Part shown: one piece after another, positions 1 through 11,900 of the stretch
Numbering within the stretch: the first letter of the stretch is position 1
Layout: every line of letters begins with the position of its first letter
Assembly: GCA_015680685.1 (NCBI GenBank)
Contig: MNCI01023742.1
Coordinates: 1,654,089 to 1,718,088 of the forward strand
Direction of reading: 5' to 3'
Length of the DNA: 64,000 bases
Source: Gnetum montanum
Taxonomy: Eukaryota > Streptophyta > Gnetopsida > Gnetales > Gnetaceae
Notes under the pieces: generated by a model
The model's input: the letters and a program-made list of their open reading frames with translations, nothing else
Databases searched by the model: none
Told to the model about the DNA's origin: nothing
Translations under genes and position numbers: made by a program

Positions 1-181
1 ATACCTCAGACTTGCTTAACCATACACCGTGACACATACAAGCAAGCCTGGGAAGACAACGAACGATTAACCCCAAGTGTTTCTTGTGGCGTTAAGGCAT
101 TTAGTCTGCGGAGTTCGACCGGATCGCGCGTGCACGCTCGTATTCGTATGGTGGAGTGTAGGGGTACCTCGCCACTCATCA
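1..181 (+). mobile_element. 3' part of a Gypsy-like LTR, cut by the window start
   Basis: This segment matches the last 180 or so bases of the solo LTR at 34701-35539 almost base for base, including the block near GGAGTTCGACC and the terminal GGGGTACCTCGCCACTCATCA-type end at 181. No primer-binding site follows, so it is a 3' LTR or a solo LTR whose left part lies outside the window. It appears to interrupt the decayed accessory ORF that resumes at 182. Confidence 0.85.
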
Positions 182-182
182 G

Positions 183-2430
183 GCATAATAAGGAAGAGGA
201 CACCATAGTCAACATTGGAGGAATCTATGTCTCATACTCAATCAAGGCAATAATAGAAGCTTTGAACATATCCAATGAAAGAGCAAAAATAGCACATATG
301 TCCATAACATCATATGCTGAAACTAAGAAATTATTGCTAAAATGGGCATATGGCAAGGAAAATAAGGGATATAATGAGCTAACTTTAGATGAGCGAATCT
401 ATTTCAAAATTGGCACCTATTACTTATTCGTAACTAAAGGATTGAATAGGTTATCCACTTATGCAGCCAGAGGAAGTGTGATCCTAATGGAGAAACACAA
501 CATCAATATCGCACAACTCTACTTCATGGAAATTTAGAGGTAATTTGAAGAAAGGAAGGTAGGGAAGCCAACACAACACTTCCATTTCCTTTCCTTATTA
601 GGAAGTTATGCAAGTGAGTCGAAATCTTGGGATACACTAATGACGTTTCCAAGAGAGCCCAAAATGCTTCATACGCTGAATTGCTTAAACCAGCACCACC
701 TATAAAGGATCAGGATGAAGAGCAATAACAGTAACAATAAGAATAACAACAATAGCAAGTCCCACTGCCACCACCATAAGATTACAAGCCATTAATGAGT
801 CATCTGCAATAGATTATAGAAATCATCAGCTAGGGAATAAGGGAGGAAGCCAACCTTTACAAAATTATCGATAGTGCTGTATAGCCCATAATTTCAATAG
901 ATCCTAGGAGTGGAAAAATTTCACTATAGTTAGAAGGAGAGGACCAATGGTCACAATAGATATCTGGAAACATTACATCATTCCAAGTGGTGCTAAAGAT
1001 AGGAGCAGGAGCCACAGTTGTGGTAATGCAACACCAAGATGTAGTGGGAGCAGCAAAGGTGATCGCTGATCATATCAAAGAGTCCTTCAACATACCTATT
1101 GTGCCACCAGTAGATCTAACTGGGGCCAGAGATGCTCAAATGTTAGTCAGAACCTTGATGACTCTTGCTGACCATGAAGATGTGCTTGATCAACTACTAC
1201 AGATTAGGTAAGTAATGACAACACTTTTTGACATCCTAAGTAATGTCACTACAGTACAATCAAAATTGATTACTACCAAAGGAAAACTATTCATGGTAGA
1301 AACTAGGCAAAGCCTGCAAAAGTAGAAACCCACAGACTCCAAGAAGAGCTTGTAGCCTTGAGAGCTGAACATAGAGATCCCACACAATTCATTACACCTA
1401 ACTAGATAGAATAGTTTAGAGCAGAGCAGATGAACAACCTAATTGAGCAAAATAAACAAATGGCAATGAAAAAGGATAAAGCGGTGTGGAATGCCCTCGT
1501 AGCAGAAGCACAAACATATGCACATGTTAAGGCACTCACCATAGTACAGGAAGAAAATAAAGAACTTGCTGCCAACAATATGAGGTTGACCACTGTAGAA
1601 AAATAAAAAAGCATCCTAGAAGAAAGCATCCACAAGTTAAGAGAACAATTGGTGAGTGTCAACTAAGACATGAGCCACCTTGCAAGAGAAGATAGAACCC
1701 TCTCAATGAAGGAGGTACGGGCCATCCATCAAAAGTTAGCCATTGAAATTAGCGTGTGGTAGAACAAGGCAAAGAAACACGAAAGGCTCAAGGAACACTT
1801 CCATGATCAGGTGGGAATGTACAAGCAAATCAATGAGAAAGAGGTCTAAATGGCCAAGGCTAGAATCAGCTCCATATCAACACAAAACCTTAACTGGTAG
1901 CCCATCTTAGATAGCTATGCCCACGTCCACTAAGTGAAAGTGAAAAATAAAGACTTGCAGACCAATGACTTAAAGGAGTACATGGGGCTAGCTAACCTTT
2001 GTTATGCTAACTTGGCCATGTTAATAGTAGGAAGGCCTAGAAATGAGCTAGAACAACAAGTAGCAGCAACAAATGCCTTATACAAGAAAGAGTTTGTAGA
2101 TCATAAAGATGCTTTACAAAAACTCCAAGTGGAAAACTTTGAATTAGAAGTAATCAAGGCTAGCTACCAAGGGTAAAAAGGCATCACAGTAAACCTAGCC
2201 AGAAGATTATTTGATTATCATAAATTATGTGAAAAGGCTAGAGCATTCAAAGAGGAGAGAAGGTAGTTTACAACCTAGTATGTTAAGGCTAATTAAATGT
2301 TTCCATAGCTATTGTGCCCATGGGATGTACCTGCTCCTTCACACATTACACAACAAACATGGACGGTACATGACCCAAGAACGAAGGAGAAAAAGCTTCA
2401 AGTGCTCCTAAATAAATACAAGTTTCAAAA
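183..2430 (+). pseudogene. Decayed accessory ORF: plant-transposon-like domain, Gln/Pro-rich linker, coiled coil
   Basis: Conceptual translation gives a domain at about 190-540 (IVNIGGIYVSYSIK, then YNELTLDERIYFKIGTYYL and NINIAQLYF). Its layout recalls the 'putative plant transposon protein' domain seen in many plant retroelement ORFs. A Gln-rich, Pro-rich linker lies near 717-780. A long heptad-rich, charged stretch follows at about 1330-2180 (e.g. NNLIEQNKQMAMKKDKAVW, ELEQQVAATNALYKKE). The frame shifts several times and is broken by about 20 TAA/TAG stops, nearly all where Gln would fit. No gag or pol motif is present. It lies directly upstream of the polypurine tract and 3' LTR at 2697, so it is probably the 3'-terminal or only ORF of that element. 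The domain call is a visual resemblance; the coiled coil is clearer. Confidence 0.5.
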
Positions 2431-2683
2431 GCTTGGCGACAAGGGAAAGCAAACAATGGAGGAGCCACCGCTAATAGGAACTACCTAGACTACATTGAGC
2501 TTCATCAAATTTTGTGTTTTTTTCAGAATTATCAATTCATGTTCTATGTAAAGTTTTTGTAAAACACCATTGTAACATTCAAAGAGTCATGTATATAGTA
2601 GTCAATGTTGTGTAAATATACCTCCCAATTTTGTAAGGAACTATATCCTCATTTTGTTTTAACTTGAGGAACAATTTTCAATC

Positions 2684-2696
2684 AGTCGTGGGGGTA
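2684..2696 (+). promoter_or_regulatory. Polypurine tract before the 3' LTR
   Basis: The G-run ending GTGGGGGTA abuts the LTR start TGATAAATCAC. Equivalent tracts sit at the same place before the LTRs at 37029 and 55615, together with the upstream conserved words CCCAATTTTGTAAGGAAC and CAATCGTGGGGG. It is the expected primer for plus-strand DNA synthesis. Confidence 0.7.
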
Positions 2697-3579
2697 TGAT
2701 AAATCACAATTTTCACCTACTACAATATTGGACATTCAATATCAAAGCCGTGATATCGAATCCTCGATATTGGGGCACAAGCTTTGATGTTAAATATCCA
2801 ATATCACTCCACACATGCCAGCTTACAAATAAGACACTTAGGTGAATGGTCAAATAACTTTTCATTCCATCCTTAGGTAGGCTCTTACAATTTGTTTTCA
2901 TAGCTTTAGCAACAGAGTGAATGCTCGCAGTGTGATGTTGAGTAGTTGTCCAGAGTCTTTATTTGAGTGAAGTGTACTTGGGCACAATTCATGATGGAAA
3001 TAAAGATCAAGATTGCTTTCCATCATTGTAGCATACACTTAGTTTTATTATTTTACTTAGCATAATTCTTACTATTTTCTGAGTTTAATTAGTTACATTT
3101 CCAAATACTTTACTTTCTTGTTCATTAGTAAAGTGGAATGAGTATGACTAGTTTCAAGCATTAAGTGTGATCATTTAGTACCCAGTAGTGGTTTCACTTG
3201 ATTTGCTTAGTAGTGAGCTCACATGGTAATCCCAATAATAGTTACATGAGCCTAAGGCATGTTCAGCAAGCTAGGAATGGATGCTCATCACTCTAGGCTA
3301 GAGTAGATTATTTTATGATTTTCCTTAAACTTACAATCATTTTCACACTTTACCATCATAGCTATGAGTTATGGCCAACACAAAATTACTTATAATACAC
3401 CTTATTAAGAGCTAAACCATATGTATAGATTATACTAGCTCCACGTGGAAAGACAACGATCCCAAACTTTAACTAATTACTAGCATATTCACATTACCTT
3501 GTCCACGAATTATGATCAGGCTACACATGAACACTTGTATCTTGTATGGTTGGTTGTTGGATTACTCCACCCCTCATAA
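2697..3579 (+). mobile_element. Family I LTR (3' LTR)
   Basis: It starts TGATAAATCA after a polypurine tract and ends in a degenerate CTCATAA where relatives have CTCATCA. U3 has several GATATC/GATATT/CAATAT words. The middle carries the conserved TTTATTTGAGTGA...GTACTTGG...AATAAAGAT block, and U5 the GGAAAGACAACGATC block. It is the same family as the 5' LTR at 60513-61430. No matching TSD could be found because the 5' end of the element is not in the window. Confidence 0.8.
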
Positions 3580-3689
3580 TATGTTGCATAAGGGTCAAGC
3601 CTAATTTTTCTATAATGATTCTGCCTGATCCCTTTCTTTTTATTATAATTGATGTAATGATTGGAGAAGCATAAAGCATGGGTATATTT
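3580..3689. other. Intergenic, nothing recognised
   Basis: AT-rich sequence between the 3' LTR and the hairpin. No gene or repeat signal seen. Confidence 0.5.
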
Positions 3690-3937
3690 ACTGGTTTTGG
3701 ATTCTATGTTAATTAAGAAATCAATGGTGAAAAATGTAATCAAGAAAGGAATAATCAATGAAATTAAGAGAACTTAATTAAAGGAATTAAGCTAAATTTG
3801 AGGGTGTGACATTTCTAGGTGACATGCTTCTCATCATTTGTTAAATTAATTTCTCTTAATTTCTTTGACTATCCCATTCTTAATTACTTTTTTTATTCTT
3901 AATTTCTTGATTAACTTAGAATCCAAAATTAGTGGAC
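3690..3937. repeat. Imperfect foldback (inverted repeat) element
   Basis: The left arm (about 3690-3785, beginning with TTTTGGATTCTATGTTAATT) is the near reverse complement of the right arm (about 3838-3937, ending AACTTAGAATCCAAAA). The arms are about 95 bases each and weak similarity may extend them outward. A loop of about 50 bases holds GAGGGTGTGACATTTC. The shape fits a MITE-like foldback or a decayed palindrome. No flanking TSD was established. Confidence 0.65.
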
Positions 3938-4500
3938 ACGCATGATCATTATGCTCCTTGGATCAAGGTCACTCTAATTTACTTTCATCCTTTAAAATGC
4001 ACCGAATCCAAATATTATGTGAGATGATTCAATTGCTAGAAAACAAGAAGACTAGTTATCTTTAAACTAAAATCGAAAGAAGATTACGATTATAGTGGAT
4101 CCACAAATCCATAGAACATCAAACCAAAACACGTACGCACACCACAAAATTATAAAGCATGATACTCTACAACCACACCTATGATTAATCTCAATGCATG
4201 GTACAATCTATCTAGATCTCTTCCATACATATACAGGATTGACATCCAACATATATAAAGGGTCACAATGGCTAATGTCACATACACAATTAACCACAGA
4301 GATGCATACAACTCTCATGCAATATCTCTGAACTCTTTGCACACTCATATGACACAAAAACATGCAACACAAAACCAATATTTATCAAGTTATAAGATGA
4401 ATAGGAAAATATTTCCCATGATCAACTTAGAGAGTTCTGACTATTTCCAATCTTGAACTTAACATTCTTGGATGTTTCCAAATTGCAATTACCACCTCAG
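3938..4500. other. Intergenic, nothing recognised
   Basis: AT-rich sequence with only short chance reading frames and no recognised motif. Confidence 0.4.
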
Positions 4501-4529
4501 AGCTTTTTCCTGATTGAACAAGACATTTA

Positions 4530-4760
4530 TAGGTTTGACAAGATGTCTCTTTGTCAGACCTAGGATGCAAGCAAGATGTCTCTAGTTTGGGCAAGATGTC
4601 TCTCTCTTATGCAAGATGTTTCTCCTAAGGTGTATCCCTCTTGGTAGAGAAGTCTGTTACTTTAACAAGATGTCTCCTTTGTTGAAGGGATCTCTCCTAA
4701 AAACTGATGATTCTTAGGCAAGATGTCTCATGGATAATCAAGATGTCCCCTGTGAATGCC
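4530..4760. repeat. Dispersed CAAGATGTCTC repeats
   Basis: Seven copies of CAAGATGTCTC or a one-base variant (GAGACATCTTG on the minus strand) occur at irregular spacing of about 20-60 bases. The block lies downstream, on the minus strand, of the chromovirus integrase and chromodomain, where its 3' LTR would be expected. The repeats may therefore be U3 sequence of that element. LTR borders were not found. Confidence 0.6.
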
Positions 4761-4954
4761 CAACTCTCAAGCTAGACATCTACAAAGGTCTTAAATGTCT
4801 TTCAAGCTACCCAAAATCTTTGGTCTTCTACTTATAAGGATGAAAAGGGATCCAGAAGAGGTCTTCCTACACTAGCTTTTTCACTCTTCAAAAAATTGAA
4901 CTCAGGTGAACAAGGAAGTAGGGGTAAAAGTGATCCCCCACTTAACAAGTTTGG

Positions 4955-7640
4955 TATCATGGACCCAAACAACATCATCCAAAGTTCGATTCTCCCAATG
5001 GATTAAGTACTCATGCCTGTTCACTACACAAGTGTTGGAAGCTTCTCTTTTCTTGAGTATGATTGCCTTTCTTTCCTAAGAAGGCTTGGACTCGTTAATA
5101 GTCCTTTAACACATCAATGCTACCTTGCAAAATTTCATCATTGACCATCCATGGTAATGCACAAGATCTATAACATTAAAAAAAAAAAATGTACCCACAT
5201 CATTTGGTAAGTCAATTTCAAAATCATTATCATTCATTTTGGTCTTTATCCAAAAAGAATCCATCTTTTTAGCCTTTGATTTTGAGAAGTTAACATCTCT
5301 CAACCTCTTATTCTTTAACAACACCCAAAAAATATCACCAACAACAAATTTGGACTTATTCTTTCTTTTATTCCTCTTTAGGATTCTTTCTTTAGCCTTC
5401 TTCTTAAGATTTTCCTTCATTAAGCTTGAAGATCCTTCATCTCTTATATAAATTTTGCACTCAATTAAGCTTCTTCATCAAAGCTCCTAATATTATCACC
5501 ATCTTTGGACAAAAACCATAATTAACCTCAAACAGGCTCTTCCTAATAGCAATAAGAAAATCACTATTGTAGGAAAACTCAACATGATACAACAAGTTCT
5601 TCCATCTATTGGGTTGTCCTTCACACAAACACCTTAAAATATTCAATAAAGACTTATTGACCACTTCAGTTTGGCCATTAAACTATGATGATTTGCACTA
5701 GACAAATTCAACTTTATTCCTAATATCTTCTAAAGGGATCTTTAAAAATGACTAGTGAACTTGGAGTCTTTATCACTAACAACATTCAAGGGAATCTCAT
5801 GCAACTTCACAACATGTTGAAAAATAAAATTGCAATATGAGATGCATCACTTAACTTTTTGCACAAAATGAAATGTGCCCTCTTGAAGAATCTATCCACC
5901 ACCACAAAGATAACATCATGTCTACTTTTGGTCTTCGAAATCCCACTCACAAAGTCCATTAACCTACTTTCTCAAGGATCCTTGAGGATTGATAAAGGCA
6001 TATAATATCCATAAACTCCTTTACCTTTCTTAGATTTTTGACATGTCAAACACTCCTTCACAAATTTGGAGACTTTAGGAGCCATTCCAAGCAAAAAATA
6101 GAGCCTACCCACAAGCTTCAATGTTTTATCTCTACCCATATAACCCACCATGCCACTATAATGTTTTTTAAACAAAATATTTTTCCTAAAATCACAATTG
6201 GGAATACAAACCTTTCCATTCTTGAATAATAGTTCATTTTAAATATGATAGTCCCTCCATTGGTCTATCCTACTTAACAAATAATCTTTGAGGCTTCTCC
6301 AAATTCATCCAAAATTTCAATCATGTTCATATAAATTAGTAAAATCATTCATACCTTCCACATGAGGCATGTGAAAATTCACCACATGCATCCTAGACAA
6401 TGCATCTACTACCATGATGGATTTTCTAGTATTGTGTTTAAGCACAAAATTAAACTCCTACAATTGTGCCACTCACTCCATGTTTTGTGTACTTAAATTC
6501 TTTTGGGAATTGAGAAATTCAAGTGCTTTATGGTCAGTCATCAAAGTGAACTTCGTGGGCAACAAATATGCCTTCAATGCTTGATTGCTTAAAGAACAAC
6601 ATACAATTCCTTCTCATATACATTATATTTCTTACTTGACTCATTCAACTTTTCTAAAAAGAAAGTCATAGGTTTACCTTCTTATGAATGTGCCTCTTTA
6701 ATGGCAAGTCCACTTGCATCTACCTCCATCTGAAAAAGCTTATGGAAATGTGGTATTACAAGCATTGGTTCACCAGTGATTTTTGCCTTCAACAAGTCAA
6801 AACTTCTTTGAATCTCATCACCCCATCTAAAATCTTGATTCTTCTTAAGCAAAGCAAACATAGGCCATGAAATAGTGCTGAAGTTTTTTATGAACCTCAT
6901 GTAAAAACTTTCAAAACCAAGAAATGAACTTACCTTCCCAACATTTTTAGGAGTTGGCTAATCTCTAATAGCCTTCACCTTGGTAGCTTCCATCCTAATT
7001 TGATTTTTAGAAATCACATGTCCCAAATATGTGATCTCCCTCTTGAAGAAGTGGCTCTTCTTCACATTGATCATGAACTATGCCTCTAACTTAAGACACA
7101 CTCTCCTCAAATTATCCAAGTGCTCTTTCTTATTAGAATTGTATACCAAAATATGATCAAAGAAGACAATATAACACTTACTCATCAAATCTTTGAGGAC
7201 ATTATGCATCAACCTCATGAATGTGGCAGGAACATTTATAAGTTCAAATGGCATCACCAACTATTCAAACAATCTATTTGGTGCCTTGAAAGCTATTTTG
7301 ACTTATCGCTAAGCTTAATCCAAATTTGATGGCATCCACTCTTCAAATTAATTTTGCTTAAAACCTTTACATCGGTAAAGATATCAAGGAATAGAAAACA
7401 TGTGTCTCATTGTTATTCTCTTCATAGCCCTTAAATCAATGTACATCCTCCATTCTTCAATGTCTTTCTTTGACACAAGCACTACTAAAACTACACAAGA
7501 ACAAATTGATTCTCTCACAAAACCACTTGCTACATTGCAAGTAGCATGGGCAAGGCTAATTAGAATTTGCAACATCAAAGAAGCTTAACCTCCAAGATGA
7601 AAGATAGCTTGTGTCTAAATGTCATTTCTTGCAACAAAGT
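4955..7640 (-). pseudogene. Decayed chromovirus (Ty3/Gypsy) pol
   Basis: Minus-strand translation gives, in order, reverse transcriptase at about 7640-7070 (EEWRMYIDLRAMKRIT; VMPFELINVPATFMRLMHN; YIVFFDHILVYNSNKKEHL), RNase H connection and start at about 6900-6680 (MRFIKNFSTISWPMFALLKK; FQMEVDASG), the HHCC zinc region at about 6175-5970 (HYSGMVGYMGRDKTLKLV; CLTCQKSK), integrase core and end at about 5960-5110 (QPNRWKNLLYHVEFSYNSDF; DNDFEIDLPNDVGTFFFFNV) and a chromodomain-like piece at about 5085-4955 (RHEYLIHWENRTLDDVVWV). The integrase tail and chromodomain place it among plant chromoviruses. Frameshifts and stops interrupt every domain. The RT active site reads FFDH instead of the usual Y/F-x-D-D, so the last catalytic Asp is lost. 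Gag and protease are missing; homology stops near 7640. Confidence 0.85.
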
Positions 7641-7812
7641 CATAAGCATTAGTAGAGGGCGTTGGGATTCCTCTAAATTGGTAACGCTAAATCAAGAAGC
7701 AAGTGTGAACATGGGGTCATAAGCATTAATACAAATTTTGAGGGCGTCGAAAGGCCTCGATATTTGGGACTCCTCTAAATTGCTAACTCGAAATCAAGAA
7801 ACAGTGTGAACA
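7637..7812. repeat. Imperfect tandem duplication of about 80-95 bases
   Basis: GTCATAAGCATTA...GGGCGT...CTCTAAATTG...AAATCAAGAA...AGTGTGAACA appears twice, at about 7637-7707 and 7717-7812. The second copy carries a short insertion. It sits at the broken 5' edge of the chromovirus fragment and may mark the rearrangement that truncated it. Confidence 0.65.
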
Positions 7813-8929
7813 CGCTGTACATTTTTCGTAGCCAGGGACAATTATGTGATTCGGTTCCTCGAAATGACCCACCCAAATCAAAAAGGAGGCTCTGAACCTG
7901 GGTACTTTTCCTAAGCAAGACAGTTCTACGATTAGCTTCGCATGTGACTGGCCATTGCTGCTTCTCCTACACCTGTCCACTATTATAAATCGTATATACT
8001 AAAATAATACGAATATACTAAAATAATACGAAGCCTTTGCTTGGACGGAATGTGACACATGCAAAATGAGCAGAAATGCCTCGGTCAAAGTTGGCTCTGA
8101 GCCTAAGATATTAGGTCACCTCTACTGACAGTGATACAGCTTGCAGCTTGGGCAGTTCGGGGTTGTTGCGGTATTCATAATTTGTGGCAGTAATTTTTTT
8201 TAAAGAAAGAAATAGAGACCCAAGTCCGCAACCCATCGTCTTTTTTCGCGAAATTGCTTGTCTTGATCATCACTGTTTTCTGATTTTTCCAAGAAAGAAC
8301 CGTCTTTGATTACGCTGAACCAAGAATTGAATTGGATTTTGTTTATTGCCTTTTTGCCCTTTTCCCCTTTTCCCCTAATGAAATGAGCGGCGCAGATGGG
8401 GGTGAATGGACTGAGGAAAAGAATCGCTTGGAGGGAAACGTCTCTGGGTCTGCCTGCAACTCATGGTTAGTCTGGTCTATCTCTCTGTCTCTCTGAAAAG
8501 ATTCTGATCAGTTTCTGTATAAAAATACTTGGTACCGGCGTCGTTTTATGTGAGAAATTTACCGGGAGAGACTCTGGATCTGGGCCTGGTAAGTTGACCC
8601 GAGGTTGGAGGGAAACCTGTTGGAAAGTTTTGGAATTTGGGTGAACTTGATGGCAGATGAAATTTCCGTTTGATTTGCTTGATCAACAAGTTTTGCAAGG
8701 ATTTTCCGGCATTCTGATTAAGAGTTTGCGCAGAGAGAGTTGCCCTTCATAAGTGAAATGATTTTCATTGTCCTGCAATAGGCCGCAAGAATCCGCACAT
8801 AAGAATAGAATTTTAAATCCGCTGATGCTACCCAAACTGAATTCTTTGCCATCTACTGATCATAAGAAATTTGGTGCACGAAATATGTGGCGAATTTAGA
8901 AAATAAAAGAAAAGAAGAAAGCTTCCAGT
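7813..8929 (+). promoter_or_regulatory. Upstream region and probable 5' UTR of the NIPA gene, with a possible 5' UTR intron
   Basis: The stretch contains no retroelement similarity and becomes less AT-rich towards the gene. A 19-base near-perfect tandem (TATACTAAAATAATACGA) lies at about 7992-8031. A strong donor (GTAAGT at 8589-8594) and a T-rich acceptor ending at 8781 (TCCTGCAATAG) could bound an intron in the 5' UTR. The initiating ATG is at 8930. The transcription start and any TATA box could not be fixed by eye. Confidence 0.45.
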
Positions 8930-11900
8930 ATGGGTCTTTCTCACGATAATTTGAAAGGATTTATTCTGGCTCTCCTTTCCAGTGCCTTTATTGGAGCCAG
9001 CTTTATAATCAAGAAAAAAGGGCTTAAGCGGGCTGCTTCTAAAGGTGTCGGTGCAGGTGCGTTTTAAGGGGCAAATTGTTAATTTAATTTTATGGTCAAT
9101 ATAACTTTGATTGTGTTTATGCTCAAAAATATCTTATTTTGAATGACAGGTGTAGGGGGCTACACGTATTTGATGGAGCCTCTATGGTGGGTGGGAATGA
9201 TTACCAGTGAGTCTGCATTGCTTCTCGACTTCACTTAACTCTTAAATATTTATTACCATTGTTATTCTTGTTCGTGTTAGTAGCTGCCACTGAAATGGTT
9301 GTCCACATCTCTGAAGATTTCTTTCACATGAGTAGCTTTCATTCTATTGTTATTATTATCATGATTATAGTGATGATGAATCTAGTGAAGATTGAAAACT
9401 AGTATGGTTTCATATTGTAGGAAGAAGAATTTTCGCATCTTTACGATTTTCTGAATTTACAGTAAGCATTAGTATATTAGCTAAATTTTTAGCTTTGCAG
9501 ACTTGAAGCAAATGGCAATGGTTATTGCACCGTTGCGTGACTTACAAACAATAGTTGCGGAAATTGTTGGAATCCCTCAGAAACAGAGTTAATAAGCAAA
9601 AGGGAGGACCGGAATGAACAAAGGGTTTACAGATTCTTCTGCTATATTTAATTCGACAGCAGCAAGCAAATCGTCAAGCATTATTTTTTATAAATACAAA
9701 TAAATTATATTAGATGCAATATGCTAATGGTTAGCAAATGTACCTTTAAATTGATTCCTATTTATTTTAGAAATGAAGGAGATAGTTTCTGCGAGCATTT
9801 GTTATCTTGAAAGATGTGTCAGTTGAAATCAAGAGGGATGACTGGGTTGGAAATTAATAGCAAGTGAATGAGGAATTAGGGAACAAAGTCAGAGCAATTA
9901 TATATTTTGGTGACTGGATGTCATTGAGATGGAGAATCTGTGGAACAGAAAATAATCAAAATTGGAACTCAAAAGAATTCTTGAAACATGTTTGAACTAT
10001 TTCTGTGTGCTCTCGTTTGGTAATAATTCAATATCGAGAATATTGAAATTCATAAAAAGATTTTGGTTTCAACAGGATCTTAGTGTGAGGTCACATGACA
10101 TGAAACCTTACCAAATTAACTTTTATTTTCTCAATTAGAGTATTAAATATATATGAACCTTTTTGAGTTTAACCAGAATGACGTATAGAAAATACCTGTA
10201 CTACTTTTTGATGAAGATGAAACCGTATTAAATTATGAATATTCCTAAATGAACTGATGTGCAGCTTTAATTTCACCAGACGAAGTCCTTACAATTTACA
10301 AACTGATGTGGCTGCTGCTCTCCATTTTTCCATCATGGCAAAGTGTTAAGCTTTTGTCTTTGGTTTTGAGGAATGTAAGCTTATAGGTTATTTTCATTCA
10401 AGTGCAGTGATTGTGGGCGAAGTTGCAAATTTTGTGGCCTATGCATTTGCTCCTGCAGTTCTGGTAACGCCTTTAGGTGCTTTGAGCATAATAGTAAGGT
10501 AAGCAAGTGCTCAGAATAAATGAACTGCAGTTTTTTCCCCAAAAATATTGTAAATTAAGAAGAAAGCTGATTGTCACTGTGTTTATATTGTGGCCCAGTG
10601 CTGTTCTTGCCCACTTTATTTTGAAGGAAAGATTACATAAGCTTGGAATGCTGGGATGTGTTATGTGCATAGTTGGTTCTGTAGTTATTGTAGTTCATGC
10701 ACCTCAAGAGAGGTCTATCATCTCAGTCCAAGCAGTCTGGCAGTTGGCAACACAACCTGGTAGGTTTTGTTCTGTTTCCTTTTTGCTTCATTTTCTAAAA
10801 ATAAAAATTTATGTGTCTTTCGTATTGAGAGGTATAAGATTTCCCAGTGTAATTTTTAGAGCTAGGTCATAGCCAAAGCTTTATATATTTAAATATAATC
10901 TAATTGGTGCTGTTGTTTTTTATTACATGTAGCATTTTTGGCGTATGTGGCATCAGTTGTTACAGTTGTCCTGGTACTTGTTTTCCACTTTGCACCACGT
11001 TATGGGCATTCAAACGTGATGATTTTCACAGGCATCTGCTCTCTTATGGGCTCCTTGTCGGTATATGCAAATACCTTTCACATACATCATTATTTCAAGG
11101 AATATGCTTTTAGTGTAAATCTCTTCCCAAAAAAAAAAAAAAAAAATATCAAGGGCGGGCTATTGTGAATCTCTTGCTTCAGAGGTCAATATTTTTTTTC
11201 TAATTTATAAGTATTTGTCTGCTTCAGGTAATGAGTGTAAAAGCTCTAGGTACTGCTCTGAAACTCACATTTGAGGGAATGAACCAGTTGCTATATCCAG
11301 AGACATGGTTTTTTACCCTGGTTGTTGTAACATGTGTTGTCATGCAAATGAACTATTTGAACAAGGTGAGCTGACAATTTCTTTAGAACTAAGAATAACA
11401 TGTTCAGAAATTTGTGTTAGCAGTTGATGAATGGAGATTCTGGTAACAATAATATTAATTAACCCTTAGTTTTATCGTTACCATTATTGTTACCTTTATA
11501 TTTTCTACATCACCATCATTTTTTTTACTAATGGGTTACGATGTGGTTATGACATTTATCATTGCAAATTTCTGTCTGAATTTGTTCTTGAGGTATCCAG
11601 TTGTAACAACCTTCTAAAGCTAATATAGGATTGGTGTAGCATTTGGTGAAGACGCAAACATCCTATTCAGTTAAATAGATGAGGATGCATTTGCAGTGCT
11701 CCTGACAGTTTTAGCATTTTTATTTATCTCACATACAGAAGTAGATTTAATAGATATGCATAACATGCAACTGCATGAACAAAGGGATGAAAGAAACATT
11801 ATCTGGAAGAGATGGACAGGTAGCACTCGTGGATCACAAGGAAAGGGCTACAACAGTAAATGGTGAGTGGAAGAAAAAGAGAAATTGAAAGATAGCATTA

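Noticed and set aside
183-2430. A recoded genetic code in which TAA and TAG mean Gln, which would give a long open frame.
   Set aside because: The NIPA gene in the same window ends at TAG and the small membrane protein ends at TAA. Frameshifts are also needed to keep the ORF going. C-to-T decay explains the stops.
4940-4975. A plus-strand primer-binding site (TTTGGTATCATGG) suggesting another LTR end.
   Set aside because: The same bases encode the chromodomain on the minus strand, and no LTR end precedes them.
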